In this document: positions 34,646 through 43,915 of the stretch, piece after piece
Position numbering within the stretch: the first letter of the stretch is position 1
How the letters are laid out: each line of letters starts with the position of its first letter
DNA from: Methylonatrum kenyense
GTDB lineage: Bacteria > Pseudomonadota > Gammaproteobacteria > Nitrococcales > Aquisalimonadaceae
DNA length: 64,000 nucleotides
NCBI RefSeq assembly: GCF_023195885.1
Contig: NZ_JALPKO010000003.1
Location: 248,001-312,000, forward strand
Direction: 5' to 3'
The notes under the pieces: generated by a model
Databases searched by the model: none
What the model saw: only the letters and a program-made list of their open reading frames with translations
Told to the model about the DNA's origin: nothing
Program-made: the position numbers and the translations under genes

Positions 34646-34750
34646 GGGTGGGTCTCCGGTCGCTGAGAGTGTCGCGAGTCATGCCGAAAAGGCATGCCGC
34701 CGGTGGCGCCCCCAATCATACATGCAGTGACCGGTTGGTCGGGAAACCGT

Positions 34751-35530
34751 TCAGGCGGCGACTGGATGGCCTCCGGCCGAATGCAGAAACCGCCTGGCAG
34801 GCCGCAGCTCGAGCTGGCGCAGGTCGAGCAGCAAAAACAGGTCGGCAACCCGGAAGTCCGGGTCGAGACAGGGTTCGCCGCACACCCGGGCGCCGAGGGC
34901 CAAGTAGGTGCGGATCAGTGACGGCAATTCCACCGGCGTGGTCGGATCAAAGTCGCTTTCCGGTAGCGGGAGGCGCGGGCTGACCCGCAGCGGCTCCGGA
35001 GTCATGTGGCGGTTGCGAAGCTGGTGCATGATTGCTGCGGCGCGCGCGCCATGATCGCGGACCGAAATGCTTGCGCAACCGATCAGGTAATCGTAACGGT
35101 GGTGACGAACGAAATCGGCCAGCGCTGCCCACAACAGCGCAAGTGCCGGGCCGGAGCGATAATCCGGATCAACACAGGTCCGGCCGATCTCCAGCTTGCG
35201 GCCGGGCAGGGCGTTGATCGCGTCCATGCGGAATTCTCCGGCCGCGTAAAAGCCGCCGGCACGCGTTGCCTGCCAGCCTTCGAGGATGCGGGTGCAGGCG
35301 ACAACGCGCCGTTCGACGCAATCCTGCACCACCAGGTGTCGGCAATACGCATCAAATGCATCGACATCCCTTTCGGCTCGCAGCGTGTGCAGATTGGCAC
35401 CCATTTCGGTAGCGAACACGCGGAATCGCAGCGCCTGCGAGGCATCAATCTCCGCAGGCGATCGGGCCAGGCCCGCACAGAGACATCCCTCGGTCCGGTC
35501 GATGGTCGGAACGTGGTTGAGCGTGTTCAT
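34751..35530 (-). CDS. OlsB-like N-acyltransferase (GNAT, ornithine-lipid type)
   Basis: The protein has the family motifs LRFRVFATEMGANL, KLEIGRTCVDPDYRSGPALALLWAALADF, YLIGCASISVRDHG and the C-terminal LPSLIRTYLALGARVCGEPCLDPDFRVADLFLLLDL. OlsB enzymes acylate the alpha-amino group of ornithine to start ornithine-lipid synthesis; related proteins act as haemolysin-like acyltransferases, so the acceptor is inferred. The ATG at 35530 has GAGG about 10 bases upstream and gives 259 residues; an upstream ATG at 35569 lacks a ribosome site. No olsA-like partner is in this window. Confidence 0.82.
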   Translation of the reverse strand: MNTLNHVPTIDRTEGCLCAGLARSPAEIDASQALRFRVFATEMGANLHTLRAERDVDAFDAYCRHLVVQDCVERRVVACTRILEGWQATRAGGFYAAGEFRMDAINALPGRKLEIGRTCVDPDYRSGPALALLWAALADFVRHHRYDYLIGCASISVRDHGARAAAIMHQLRNRHMTPEPLRVSPRLPLPESDFDPTTPVELPSLIRTYLALGARVCGEPCLDPDFRVADLFLLLDLRQLELRPARRFLHSAGGHPVAA

Positions 35531-35852
35531 GGCCTCGTACCTCGTGATTTCGCTGATATCGACAGGCATGATGCGGCGATCTGATGTCCGGTTGATGGTG
35601 TAAGTATGACGGTTCCGGGACGAATTTCAGCGGCCGCCGGGTGTTCCGGAATGCCTGGTTCGCGTCGATCGTGACCGGGATCGGTTGGACTGAATTGATG
35701 AAGGGGTTGGGCTCCCAGGACCGCGGTCAGGATTATGTCCTCGCTGGTCCTGAGCCCTCCGGTCATCGCTCACCGAGGCCGAGCCATAACCGTGGCCGGA
35801 GACCAGCCTGTTCGGGTAGCGTGTTGCGAGTCATACCAGTGGAGACCATTCA
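35531..35852. other. Gene-free region between the acyltransferase and RND adaptor genes
   Basis: About 320 bases between divergent genes. A bulged 11-bp hairpin, GGCTC-cc-AGGACC (35710-35722) with GGTCCTGAGCC (35746-35756), lies in the middle. GGAG at about 35842 is the adaptor ribosome site. No convincing promoter pair, repeat or small gene was recognised. Confidence 0.4.
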
Positions 35853-37100
35853 ATGCGTCGGCTGAGGACGGTGCTGCGCCTGTTTTTCCCGTTCGTGATC
35901 CTGGGCCTGGCGGCGGCATTGACTGCCTTGCTCTGGGTGACCCGAACCGAGGTTCCGGCAGAGCCGGCGGAAGAACGGGCCTGGCCGGTCAGCATCACCA
36001 CCGTGGCGGTCTCCGCGAACCGACCGGTGCTGCGCCTCCAGGGCTTTGTCGAATCCCCGCGCGTCGCCACGCTCACATCAGCGGTCACGGCGGATGTCGC
36101 GGCAGTGCCGGCCCGGGAAGGGGATCAGGTGGTCTCCGGGCAGGGGCTGGTGCGGCTGGACCATCGGGAATTGCGCCTGACCCTGGATGAACGTGAGGCC
36201 GACCTGGCGGAACTGCGTGCCCAGCGCGAGGTGGAGGAACGCCGTATCGGCGTCGACCGGGAGGAGGTCGGGCGCGAACAGGAGCTTCTGGAACTGCTGG
36301 AGCGCGAAGTGGCGCGGCTGCGGGATTTGTCCCGGGAGCAGTTTGCCTCGCCGTCTGACCTGGAACGGGCCGAGCAGGAGCGCACCCGGCAGCGACAGGC
36401 ACTGGCCGAGAGACGCTTTGCGGTCGATACCGCGGCGCAGCGGCTGGAGCAACTCGATGCGCGGCTGGAGCGTGCGCGTGCACTGCGCGATCGATCCGCC
36501 CTCGACCTCGCGCGGATCGAGGTGAAGGCACCTTTCGATGGCCGCGTGGCTGAGCTGCTGGTGTCTCCCGGTGACAGGGTGACTGCCGGGGAACCACTGG
36601 TTCGCCTGTACGACCTGGATGCGCTGGAAATCCGTTCCACGGTGCCAAGCCAGGCGCTCGCTGCATTACGCCTGGCCCTAGCCTCTGATCAGGTGCAGGC
36701 CCGCGGCGAAGTGGATGGGCAGCCCCTCACACTGGTCCTGTCCCGTTTCTCGGGACAGTCCACCCGGGGACAGGGCGGCGTCGATGCGCTGTTCCAGGTG
36801 ACGACTGGTGCCGAGGAGCTGGTGATCGGCCGGTTCGCCAGCCTGGAAGTGGTGTTGCCTGCCGAACCTGACAGTGTTGTCTTGCCGTTTGAAGCCCTTT
36901 ACGACGCGGGACGGATCTACCGGGTCGTCGACGACCGCATGCAGGCCATTGACGTGCAACGACTGGGGCAGGCCTACCAACTGAACGGCGAACGGGGTGT
37001 GCTGGTCCGCGCCGAGGGGCTGCAGTCGGGGGATCAGGTGGTCAGTACCCAGATCCCCCAGGCCATGAACGGGCTGCGGGTCCAGGTCATTGAGCGCTGA
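35853..37100 (+). CDS. RND efflux system periplasmic adaptor (HlyD/AcrA family)
   Basis: This 415-residue protein has an N-terminal membrane anchor (FFPFVILGLAAALTALLWV), a lipoyl half (GFVESPRVATLTSAVTADVAAVPAREGDQVVSGQGLVRLD), a long coiled-coil hairpin very rich in Glu, Arg and Leu (about residues 105-225), the second lipoyl half (IEVKAPFDGRVAELLVSPGDRVTAGEPLVRLYD), a beta barrel and a membrane-proximal domain. It links the inner-membrane pump to an outer-membrane channel. No TolC-like gene is present in the window. The stop lies next to the permease start. Confidence 0.93.
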   Translation: MRRLRTVLRLFFPFVILGLAAALTALLWVTRTEVPAEPAEERAWPVSITTVAVSANRPVLRLQGFVESPRVATLTSAVTADVAAVPAREGDQVVSGQGLVRLDHRELRLTLDEREADLAELRAQREVEERRIGVDREEVGREQELLELLEREVARLRDLSREQFASPSDLERAEQERTRQRQALAERRFAVDTAAQRLEQLDARLERARALRDRSALDLARIEVKAPFDGRVAELLVSPGDRVTAGEPLVRLYDLDALEIRSTVPSQALAALRLALASDQVQARGEVDGQPLTLVLSRFSGQSTRGQGGVDALFQVTTGAEELVIGRFASLEVVLPAEPDSVVLPFEALYDAGRIYRVVDDRMQAIDVQRLGQAYQLNGERGVLVRAEGLQSGDQVVSTQIPQAMNGLRVQVIER

Positions 37101-37107
37101 TCCGGCA

Positions 37108-40100
37108 ATGACTGCCTCGTCAGGCGATTCCTGGCTGGCCTGGGTTGCCCGCCATCCGGTGGCGGCGAACCTGATCATGCTGCTGATGATGGTTTCGGGC
37201 CTCTGGTCGCTGCAGCAGCTCAACACCCAGTTCTTTCCCACCTTCGAACTGGACTTCGTCACCGTGCAGGTCGAGTGGCGTGGTGCCACCGCGGAAGAGG
37301 TGGCGGAGTCGATAACCGGGCCGTTGGAGGAAGAGCTGCGCGGCCTCGACGGCCTGCGCGAACTGACCTCCACCTCCGCCGAGGGCAGCGCCACCATTGT
37401 CCTCGAATTTCGCGAAGGCACGGACATCACCGAGGCCACCGACCAGGTCAAGGACCGGGTCGCCGGCGTGCGTGGCCTGCCCGAGGAATCCAGGGAACCC
37501 ACGATCCGGCGCGTGCTCCGCTATGACACGGTGGCGCGGGTGCTCGTCAGCGGTGATGAGCTGACCGTCCGCGAGGTGCGGGAACTGGCTCGCTGGCTGG
37601 AAGAGGAACTGCTGGAGCGGGGCGCGACCCGGGTCGAGTTGCAGGGGCTCGCAGAGCAGGAAATAAGCATCGAAGTCGACCAGCGCCGGCTCAACGACCT
37701 GGGGCTGGGGTTCAGCGAGCTTGCCGCCCGGGTGGATAGCCAGAGCCAGGATGTCCCAGGCGGCGAAGTGGGTGAACGGGATGTGGCCCGTCAGTTGCGC
37801 GGCGTTGATCAGGCGCGTTCGGTCCAGGCCTTCGAGAACCTGCCGATCCCGCTGGACGATGGCAGAAGCGTGCCGCTGGGTGCGCTGGCCACGATCCGCC
37901 AGCAGGCCCGTGACAAGGAAGTGCAGCTGCGGACCGCCCGGCGTGACGCGGTGGAACTGGTGGTCGAGCGTGCCGAGCAGGAGGATTCGCTGGCTGCCGC
38001 GCGGTTGCTGGACGGCTATCTGCAGGAACGCGTGCCGACGCTGCCGGATGGCGTATCCATCGAGGTGTTCGATGAGTTCTGGCAGTTCATCAGCGAACGG
38101 ATCGCATTGTTGCTGAAGAACGGTGCTGGCGGGCTGTTGCTGGTGATCGGCATCCTGCTGGCTTTTCTGTCTGCCCGCATGGCCTTCTGGGTGACGCTGG
38201 GCATCCCGATTTCCTTCCTGGCCGCGCTGACCGTGCTGTTCTTCACCGGCGGCAGCATCAACATGATGAGCCTGTTCGCCTTCATCATGGCGCTGGGCAT
38301 CATCGTCGACAACGCCGTGGTGGTTGGCGAGAACGCCTACAGCCGCTTTCAGGCCGGCGAGGGGTCGGCGGAGGCCGCGGTCAACGGCGCGCGCCGCATG
38401 TTTGCCCCGGTGATGGCGGCGTCATTGACTACGATTGCCGCCTTCCTGCCGCTGATGATCATCGGCGGGCCCATCGGCAATATCCTGTTCGACATACCGT
38501 TGGTGGTGGTGTGTGTGATCCTGGCCGCCATCATTCAGGCGTTCTTCATCCTTCCCGGGCATCTGCGGCGTTCTTTCGAGCGTGCCGCGCGTACCCGGCC
38601 GAATCGCTTTCGGCAGCGCCTCGACGCGGGCTTCAACCGCTTCCGCGACGGTCCCTTCTGCAGCGCGGTTGCCCTGGCCATTCACAATCCCTGGGCGACG
38701 ATGGCGGTACCCGTGGCCTTGCTGGTGCTGGCGCTGGCCCTGGTCGCCTCCGGTCGCCTGGCATTTACCTTCTTCCCCAGCGTGGAAGGGGAAACCCTGT
38801 ACGCCAACGTCAGCTTCGCACCGGGCACCCCGCGGGAGCGTGTTGAGGAGTATCTGGAGCGGCTCGAGGAAACGCTGGTTGCAACGGATGAGGAGTTGGG
38901 TGGCGGCATTCTGCGGACCCGCGTCAGCCGCACCGGGAGCACGGTCGCCACGGATCCCGCCGATACGCGCCTGGGCGAGAACTACGGCGGCATGTTCATT
39001 CAACTGAGCCCCCCGGATCAGCGCGACATACTCAACCGGGCATTCATTCGTGCCGTTGAGGAAAACGCGCCCGACGCACCGGGTCTGGAGAGCCTGGTGG
39101 TGCGCGAGCGCGGCCAGGGTCCCCCGGGCGCAGACATCGACCTGCGGCTCACCGGTGCGCCGGCGGAACAACTCAAGGCAGCATCGCTGGCGGTGCAGGA
39201 CGATCTGCGCCAGCGGCCCGGGGTCTCCGGTGTGACCGACGACCTGCCCTACGGACCGGAGCAGTGGATTTATCGGCTGAATGATCAGGGGCGTGCCCTG
39301 GGCCTGTCTTCGGCAGAGCTCGGCAACCAGCTCCGGCAGGCGTACAGCGGTGCGCTGGCGCAGATCTTCCAGCAGGGTCGCGATGAAGTGGAAGTGCGTG
39401 TGCGTTTGGCGCGGGAGGAACGCCACCACCTGGCCAGTCTGGAGGATTTCAGGGTCCGCACCCCGGACGGCCGGCTGGTGCCGCTGGAAAATGTTGCCGA
39501 TGTTGAAACCCGGCGCGGTTTCGCCTCGCTGCGACACTACGAGGGCAGGTTGGCCGTGCGCCCCACGGCGGACGTCGACTCACAGGTGGCCAATGCCAAC
39601 CGGATTATTGACGACCTGGAAAGCAAGCTGCTGCCGGAGCTGCGGGAGACATACGGGGTACAGACCGCGTTTGGCGGCCGGGCGGAAGACCAGGAGGAGA
39701 CGCTCGGAGACATGCGGGCAGGACTGCTGTTGGCCCTGGCATTGATTTACCTGGTTCTCGCCTTCGTCTTTTCCTCCTATGGCTGGCCACTGCTGGTTAT
39801 GGCGGTGATTCCCTTCGGTATCGTCGGTGCCTTTTTCGGCCATTTCCTGTTCGGCCTGGACCTGACGATTCTGTCCCTGTTCGGCCTGTTCGGCTTGTCC
39901 GGGATCGTGGTCAACAACAGCATCATCCTTGTGACCTTCTACCGCGAGATCCGTGACCAGAATCCGGATGCGCCGGTGGAGGAGGCGCTGCTGGAGGCCT
40001 CGCGCCTGCGCCTGCGACCGGTCCTGGTGACCACGCTGACCACCATTGGCGGCCTGACTCCGCTGTTGTTCGAGACCTCGGTACAGGCGCAGTTCCTGAT

Positions 40101-40254
40101 TCCCATGGCCATCGCCATTGCTTTCGGTCTGGCCAAGGCGTCCCTGATCGTGCTGTTCCTGGTGCCGGCGATGCTGGCCGTCTACGAGAACGTGGTCAGG
40201 CGGTGGCAGGGAGGTCACCGTCAGACCGCCGACCGGCGTCGAGCGTATCGGTGA
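37108..40254 (+). CDS. RND superfamily efflux permease (AcrB/MdtC-like)
   Basis: About 1048 residues, the usual length, with 12 predicted helices and two large periplasmic loops. The N-terminus VARHPVAANLIMLLMMVSGLWSLQQL and motif SFLAALTVLFFTGGSINMMSLFAFIMALGIIVDNAVVVGEN (TM4, with the proton-relay Asp of GIIVDN) identify the RND/HAE family, as does TLTTIGGLTPLLFET near the C-terminus. ATG at 37108 is used; a TTG at 37090, overlapping the adaptor, has an AGG close by and is an alternative. Substrate is unassigned. Confidence 0.94.
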   Translation: MTASSGDSWLAWVARHPVAANLIMLLMMVSGLWSLQQLNTQFFPTFELDFVTVQVEWRGATAEEVAESITGPLEEELRGLDGLRELTSTSAEGSATIVLEFREGTDITEATDQVKDRVAGVRGLPEESREPTIRRVLRYDTVARVLVSGDELTVREVRELARWLEEELLERGATRVELQGLAEQEISIEVDQRRLNDLGLGFSELAARVDSQSQDVPGGEVGERDVARQLRGVDQARSVQAFENLPIPLDDGRSVPLGALATIRQQARDKEVQLRTARRDAVELVVERAEQEDSLAAARLLDGYLQERVPTLPDGVSIEVFDEFWQFISERIALLLKNGAGGLLLVIGILLAFLSARMAFWVTLGIPISFLAALTVLFFTGGSINMMSLFAFIMALGIIVDNAVVVGENAYSRFQAGEGSAEAAVNGARRMFAPVMAASLTTIAAFLPLMIIGGPIGNILFDIPLVVVCVILAAIIQAFFILPGHLRRSFERAARTRPNRFRQRLDAGFNRFRDGPFCSAVALAIHNPWATMAVPVALLVLALALVASGRLAFTFFPSVEGETLYANVSFAPGTPRERVEEYLERLEETLVATDEELGGGILRTRVSRTGSTVATDPADTRLGENYGGMFIQLSPPDQRDILNRAFIRAVEENAPDAPGLESLVVRERGQGPPGADIDLRLTGAPAEQLKAASLAVQDDLRQRPGVSGVTDDLPYGPEQWIYRLNDQGRALGLSSAELGNQLRQAYSGALAQIFQQGRDEVEVRVRLAREERHHLASLEDFRVRTPDGRLVPLENVADVETRRGFASLRHYEGRLAVRPTADVDSQVANANRIIDDLESKLLPELRETYGVQTAFGGRAEDQEETLGDMRAGLLLALALIYLVLAFVFSSYGWPLLVMAVIPFGIVGAFFGHFLFGLDLTILSLFGLFGLSGIVVNNSIILVTFYREIRDQNPDAPVEEALLEASRLRLRPVLVTTLTTIGGLTPLLFETSVQAQFLIPMAIAIAFGLAKASLIVLFLVPAMLAVYENVVRRWQGGHRQTADRRRAYR

Positions 40255-40279
40255 GGTGTCCGCGGCAAGGCAATGAAAT

Positions 40280-40314
40280 CAATAATAATAAAAAAAGCCG
40301 CCCCGGGGCGGCTT
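40280..40314 (-). terminator. Rho-independent terminator of tmRNA gene
   Basis: The palindrome 40295-40314 (core GCCGCCCC/GGGGCGGC) is followed on the minus strand by TTTTTTTATTATTATT. It lies 12 bases past the tmRNA CCA end. The rightward RND permease ends 40 bases before it, so it may also insulate that gene. Confidence 0.85.
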
Positions 40315-40326
40315 CGGATGTTGAAT

Positions 40327-40696
40327 TGGTGGAGGCGGCGGGAATCGAACCCGCGTCCGCAGATGATCCACCGTCGGATCTACATGCTTAGCTCACTATT
40401 GACATTCGCCGATCGCTACCCAGCGAGCAAGGGAACGCGATCAACTAGCCCGATTGGATTTAACAGGATCGTGTGCGGGCGGAACCCGATACTGCGAGCT
40501 TGTGCTCTACGACTGTCGACTCGGGACCACAAGCATTCACCGAGTAGACAGCTGGCGGGGTTTTTAGGCCGCCAGGGCGTAGTTTTCGTCGTTGGCAACT
40601 ATATTTAAGTTGGTCGCTTTTATTTTACGAGGAGGAAACGACATCCTCGGCATGCACCTCAGGTTTCACTATCCACGTCGAGACCATGTCGCCCCC
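40327..40696 (-). ncRNA. ssrA: Transfer-messenger RNA
   Basis: The RNA begins GGGGGCGACATGG (5' end at 40696) and ends CGCCTCCACCA (40327); these pair as the acceptor stem, with the conserved G-U at position 3, and the T-arm GGGTTCGATTCCC precedes the 3' end. The internal tag frame (40596 down to 40564) encodes ANDENYALAA then TAA. tmRNA rescues stalled ribosomes with SmpB and marks nascent chains for proteolysis. TATACT at 40710-40715 is a good -10. SmpB is encoded just upstream on the same strand. Confidence 0.98.
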
Positions 40697-40786
40697 GGAT
40701 AGTCGGTTCAGTATACACCGCTTACTCGGAACAGTTATGGGGTTCGTGTCTGCCTGGATCAAGGCACTCCACGCCGGTCCCAGTAA

Positions 40787-41272
40787 TCAGACTCGGTTTT
40801 TCAGCAGGCGTTCCTTCTGCCGCTTCCAGTCCTGCTGTTTCTTCGTTTCCCGCTTGTCGTAGTTCTTCTTGCCCTTGGCCAGGCCGATATCGAGCTTGGC
40901 GCGTCCATGCCGCCAGTGCATATTGAGGGGCACCAGGGTATAGCCTTCGCGATCCGCGGCTCCGGCGAGGCGGCTGATTTCCTTGTCGTGCAACAGCAGC
41001 TTGCGGGTGCGTATCGGGTCTGCGGCGACATGCGTCGATGCCGAGCTCAGCGGCTGGATGTTGCTGCCGATCAGCCACGGCTCGCCCCGCCGCATGACCA
41101 CGTAACCTTCGGCCAGGCTCGCGCGGCCGGCGCGCAGGCTTTTCACCTCCCAGCCTTCCAGCACAAGCCCGGCCTCGACTGTTTCCTCGATGAAATAGTC
41201 GTGCCTGGCCTTGCGGTTGACCGCGATCACATTGGAACTGTCTTTTGCTTTCTTCTTGCTCACGGCGCGCAT
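40787..41272 (-). CDS. smpB: SsrA-binding protein SmpB
   Basis: SmpB delivers tmRNA to stalled ribosomes. The 161-residue protein has the family core [39 protein letters not shown] and [10 protein letters not shown]-type segment, and a basic C-terminal tail ending [24 protein letters not shown] overlaps the ATG (41271-41276), which would be a good -10 and would put the transcript start inside the annotated N-terminus. The GTG at 41263 (giving [10 protein letters not shown], like E. coli MTKKKAHK) is a strong alternative start. Confidence 0.96.
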   Translation of the reverse strand: MRAVSKKKAKDSSNVIAVNRKARHDYFIEETVEAGLVLEGWEVKSLRAGRASLAEGYVVMRRGEPWLIGSNIQPLSSASTHVAADPIRTRKLLLHDKEISRLAGAADREGYTLVPLNMHWRHGRAKLDIGLAKGKKNYDKRETKKQQDWKRQKERLLKNRV

Positions 41273-41364
41273 TGTAGCGATAGGCCAGGTCGAGCACTAC
41301 CGGGCTTGCCCCGGCATGCGGCTATCGCGAAGATTGAAAACTGAAAACAATCAGAGGACCCGCC

Positions 41365-42735
41365 TTGGCCATTCCCCGGAGATCGCTGCAGGGTGACTGG
41401 ACGTCACCGTGGATCGCTTTATTCGCTTTGGTTGGCGCCGGGGTGGGTATTGCCAGCCTGTGGCGCTTTCCGGTGCTGCTGGCAGAACACGGGGCAGCAT
41501 TGCTGATCTGGTACGGTGTGGCGTTGCTGATCCTGGGCTTGCCGCTGCTGACCCTGGAACTGCTTGCCGGCCGAATCAGCCGGCAGCCCCCTATGCAGGC
41601 GTTCGCCGCCCTGGCCGAGGTGCATGGCTTGAGCCGCCATTGGCGATGGCTCGGCCTCGGTCTGCTTGCTTCCGCGTTCATGGTGTTGTCCGGTCTGGCG
41701 GTGGTCGCGGCATGGCTGTCGGGCTTCTCGTTTCGCATGATCGTCGCCGGTGGCGGGGCGCTGGAAGGGCCGGTACTCAGTCGGGCGCTCAGTGACCTGG
41801 TGGGTGAACCGGAGCGCGCAATGGGCTGGATGACGCTGTTCCTGCTGGCGGTGGCGCTGCCGGTGGCCGGAGGCCGGCGCAGTCTGGAGCGGTTTCTGTG
41901 CGTGGCAGTGCCATTCATGCTGGTGCTGCTGCTGGCGCTGAGCGTTTCGGTTGCCGCTGAGGATCATCCGGGCGCGGCATTGCCACCGCTCTCCCCGGAG
42001 TCGCTGTTTTCCGCGGAGGTCGTACTGGCCGGCGTCCAGCAGGCATTTTTCGGTCTCGCCCTGGCCTCCGGCGTCGCGATTACCTTCGGAATGGGCGTCA
42101 GCCGCGGCAAATCGGTTCTATGGCTGGCGCCTGTCACGGTGCTGATTCACGGCCTGGCCGCGGTTGTCGCCGCGCAATTGGTCATCGGGGTCGTGGGAAC
42201 CTCGACGGCGGCAGCCAACAGGGGCGGTCTGGATCTTTTGTTTCATGCGCTTCCACCAGCATTGATCGGCCTGCCTCATGGCGCCTTGCTGATGGCCGGC
42301 GTCGCGGTGCTGGTCCTGCTGGTGTTGTTGACCAGTGGTGTTGCCTTCCTGCAGGTGCTGGTGGCGAGCCTGCGCGCTTCAGGCCTCAGTCCGGCCCGAT
42401 CAGTCAGCCTGGCCACTTCGGCTTCCTGGCTGCTCGCCATGCTGCTGCTTCTGGCCTACAGCCTGTGGTCGGACTGGCAACCCGTCGCATTCTGGGGCGG
42501 TTTGTCGCTGGCGGATTTGCTGAATCGGTTTACCGCGCTTATCTTGCTGCCCGTTACGGCGTTGGCGTTGAGTCTGTTCATGGCTTGGCGCCTGCCCCGG
42601 GAGACCGTGTTGCTCGGCCTGACCCTGGTTGATCGCACGGCGGCACGGCTCGGCTATCTTGCGGTCCGGGTTATCCTGCCCCTGTCGCTGCTGGCCCTGT
42701 TCCTGGCCGGCCTGGGCTTCCCGATGAATCTCTAG
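41365..42735 (+). CDS. Neurotransmitter:sodium symporter (NSS) family transporter, divergent
   Basis: The first helix ALFALVGAGVGIASLWRFPVLLAEHG matches the NSS/LeuT TM1 signature (AVGLGNxxRFPxxxxENGG), and about eleven membrane segments follow over 456 residues (LeuT has 511). The Asn that binds sodium in LeuT TM1 (GLGN) is Ser here (GIAS) and the NGGGAF turn is HGAALL, so ion and substrate binding may differ. Translation starts at TTG with AGAGGA seven bases upstream. It precedes ratA by 17 bases. Confidence 0.85.
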   Translation: MAIPRRSLQGDWTSPWIALFALVGAGVGIASLWRFPVLLAEHGAALLIWYGVALLILGLPLLTLELLAGRISRQPPMQAFAALAEVHGLSRHWRWLGLGLLASAFMVLSGLAVVAAWLSGFSFRMIVAGGGALEGPVLSRALSDLVGEPERAMGWMTLFLLAVALPVAGGRRSLERFLCVAVPFMLVLLLALSVSVAAEDHPGAALPPLSPESLFSAEVVLAGVQQAFFGLALASGVAITFGMGVSRGKSVLWLAPVTVLIHGLAAVVAAQLVIGVVGTSTAAANRGGLDLLFHALPPALIGLPHGALLMAGVAVLVLLVLLTSGVAFLQVLVASLRASGLSPARSVSLATSASWLLAMLLLLAYSLWSDWQPVAFWGGLSLADLLNRFTALILLPVTALALSLFMAWRLPRETVLLGLTLVDRTAARLGYLAVRVILPLSLLALFLAGLGFPMNL

Positions 42736-42752
42736 GACGCGAAAATTTCAGC

Positions 42753-43190
42753 ATGGCAAGCATTTCCCGCAGCGCACTGGTCCCGCATTCGGCCACACAG
42801 ATGTTCGACCTGGTGGAAGACGTGGACCGGTACAAGGAGTTTCTGCCCTGGTGTTCCGACAGTGCCGTGCTGGAACGCAGGGGTGATGAGGTCAAGGCAT
42901 CGGTCACCATCAGCAAGGGCGGACTCAGCCGCTCATTCACGACCCTGAACCGGTCGCAACGCGGAAAGATGCTGGAAATCCGCCTGCTGGAAGGGCCATT
43001 CCGTCGGCTGGACGGGTACTGGCGTTTCCAGCAGCTGGCCGACGACGCCAGCAAGGTTTCACTGGATCTCGAGTTCGAGTTTTCCAATACGCTGGTGCGG
43101 CTGGCGTTCGGCAAGGTGTTCGATGAGCTGGCCAACCGGCTGGTGGACTCGTTCGTCAAGCGGGCACGGGCCGTTTACGGCGTGCCGTGA
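42753..43190 (+). CDS. ratA: RatA/COQ10-type START-domain protein
   Basis: This 145-residue protein, ISRSALVPHSATQMFDLVEDVDRYKEFLPWCSDSAVLERRGDEVKASVTISKGGLSRSFTT, is the RatA/UPF0083 polyketide-cyclase/START family, conserved beside rnfH. E. coli RatA was described as inhibiting 70S assembly, but homologues bind ubiquinone (Coq10-like), so the toxin role is disputed. Its TGA overlaps the rnfH ATG (TGATG). Confidence 0.94.
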   Translation: MASISRSALVPHSATQMFDLVEDVDRYKEFLPWCSDSAVLERRGDEVKASVTISKGGLSRSFTTLNRSQRGKMLEIRLLEGPFRRLDGYWRFQQLADDASKVSLDLEFEFSNTLVRLAFGKVFDELANRLVDSFVKRARAVYGVP

Positions 43191-43474
43191 TGGTTGGGAT
43201 GCTGGAGGTGGAGGTGGCCTACGCCTTGCCCAGCCGTCAGACCCTGCTGCGGATCGAGGTGGCACCCGGCACCACGGTGGCAGCGGCCATCGCGCAGTCG
43301 GCGATCCAGCGGCATCATCCGGAGATCGACCTTGCCAAGCAGGCGGTCGGGATTTTCGGCGAGCAGGTCCCGCTGGACCGGGTTCTGGAACAGGGCGATC
43401 GTGTGGAAATCTACCGGCCATTGCTGGCCGACCCCAAGGAGCACCGGCGTCAGCGTGCACGAAGGGGGCGCTGA
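43190..43474 (+). CDS. rnfH: RnfH family ubiquitin-fold protein
   Basis: This 94-residue protein has the ubiquitin-like pattern EVEVAYALPSRQTLLRIEVAPGTTVAAAIAQSAIQRHHPEIDLAKQAVGIFGEQVPLDRVLEQGDRVEIYRPL of the RnfH family, usually paired with ratA. Function is uncertain. The start is the ATG coupled to the ratA stop; a GTG one codon earlier is possible. The Arg-rich tail RRQRARRGR is typical of the family. Confidence 0.93.
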   Translation: MVGMLEVEVAYALPSRQTLLRIEVAPGTTVAAAIAQSAIQRHHPEIDLAKQAVGIFGEQVPLDRVLEQGDRVEIYRPLLADPKEHRRQRARRGR

Positions 43475-43485
43475 ACGCCGACCAG

Positions 43486-43833
43486 TCAGGCGCCCCAGTC
43501 GCTCGGGGCGAGATTGCCCTGCAACTCCTGCAGGGTGCCATCTTCGCCGAAAATCACGGTCAGGCGATCAGGATCGCCGCCGCCGCCGGCACGTTCCGTG
43601 TGGACGTAATCCCAGCGGTTCATGCGAAAGGTGTCCTCGATTGCGGGTGTGCCGAGGATAAACCGAACCTGTCGTTGCGACATGCCGGGCTGCAGTTGCG
43701 AGATCTGTTCTTCAGTGATCACGTTGCCCTGCTGCACCGGCACCTGGTAGGTGAAGGGGATATGGGGCAAGGCGCAGCCGCTGAGGGAGACGCTGCCGAG
43801 CGAGAGTAATACAATGAGAAAAATGCGTTGCAT
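43486..43833 (-). CDS. bamE: Outer membrane protein assembly lipoprotein BamE
   Basis: BamE is a lipoprotein of the outer-membrane beta-barrel assembly machine. From MQRIFLIVLLSLGSVSLSGC the protein has 115 residues with a lipobox LSGC (Cys20), then VPVQQGNVITEEQISQLQPGMSQRQVRFILGTPAIEDTFRMNRWDYVHT, the SmpA/OmlA core. The longer open frame before Met is not supported. It converges with rnfH and diverges from fur, the conserved gammaproteobacterial arrangement. Confidence 0.96.
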   Translation of the reverse strand: MQRIFLIVLLSLGSVSLSGCALPHIPFTYQVPVQQGNVITEEQISQLQPGMSQRQVRFILGTPAIEDTFRMNRWDYVHTERAGGGGDPDRLTVIFGEDGTLQELQGNLAPSDWGA

Positions 43834-43915
43834 GTAGGGCTCTTCTGCCGGGATAAATCTGGCAGGGATCATAACCTACTCATGCGCCGATGCACACGAT
43901 GGACAGGGGACAAGC

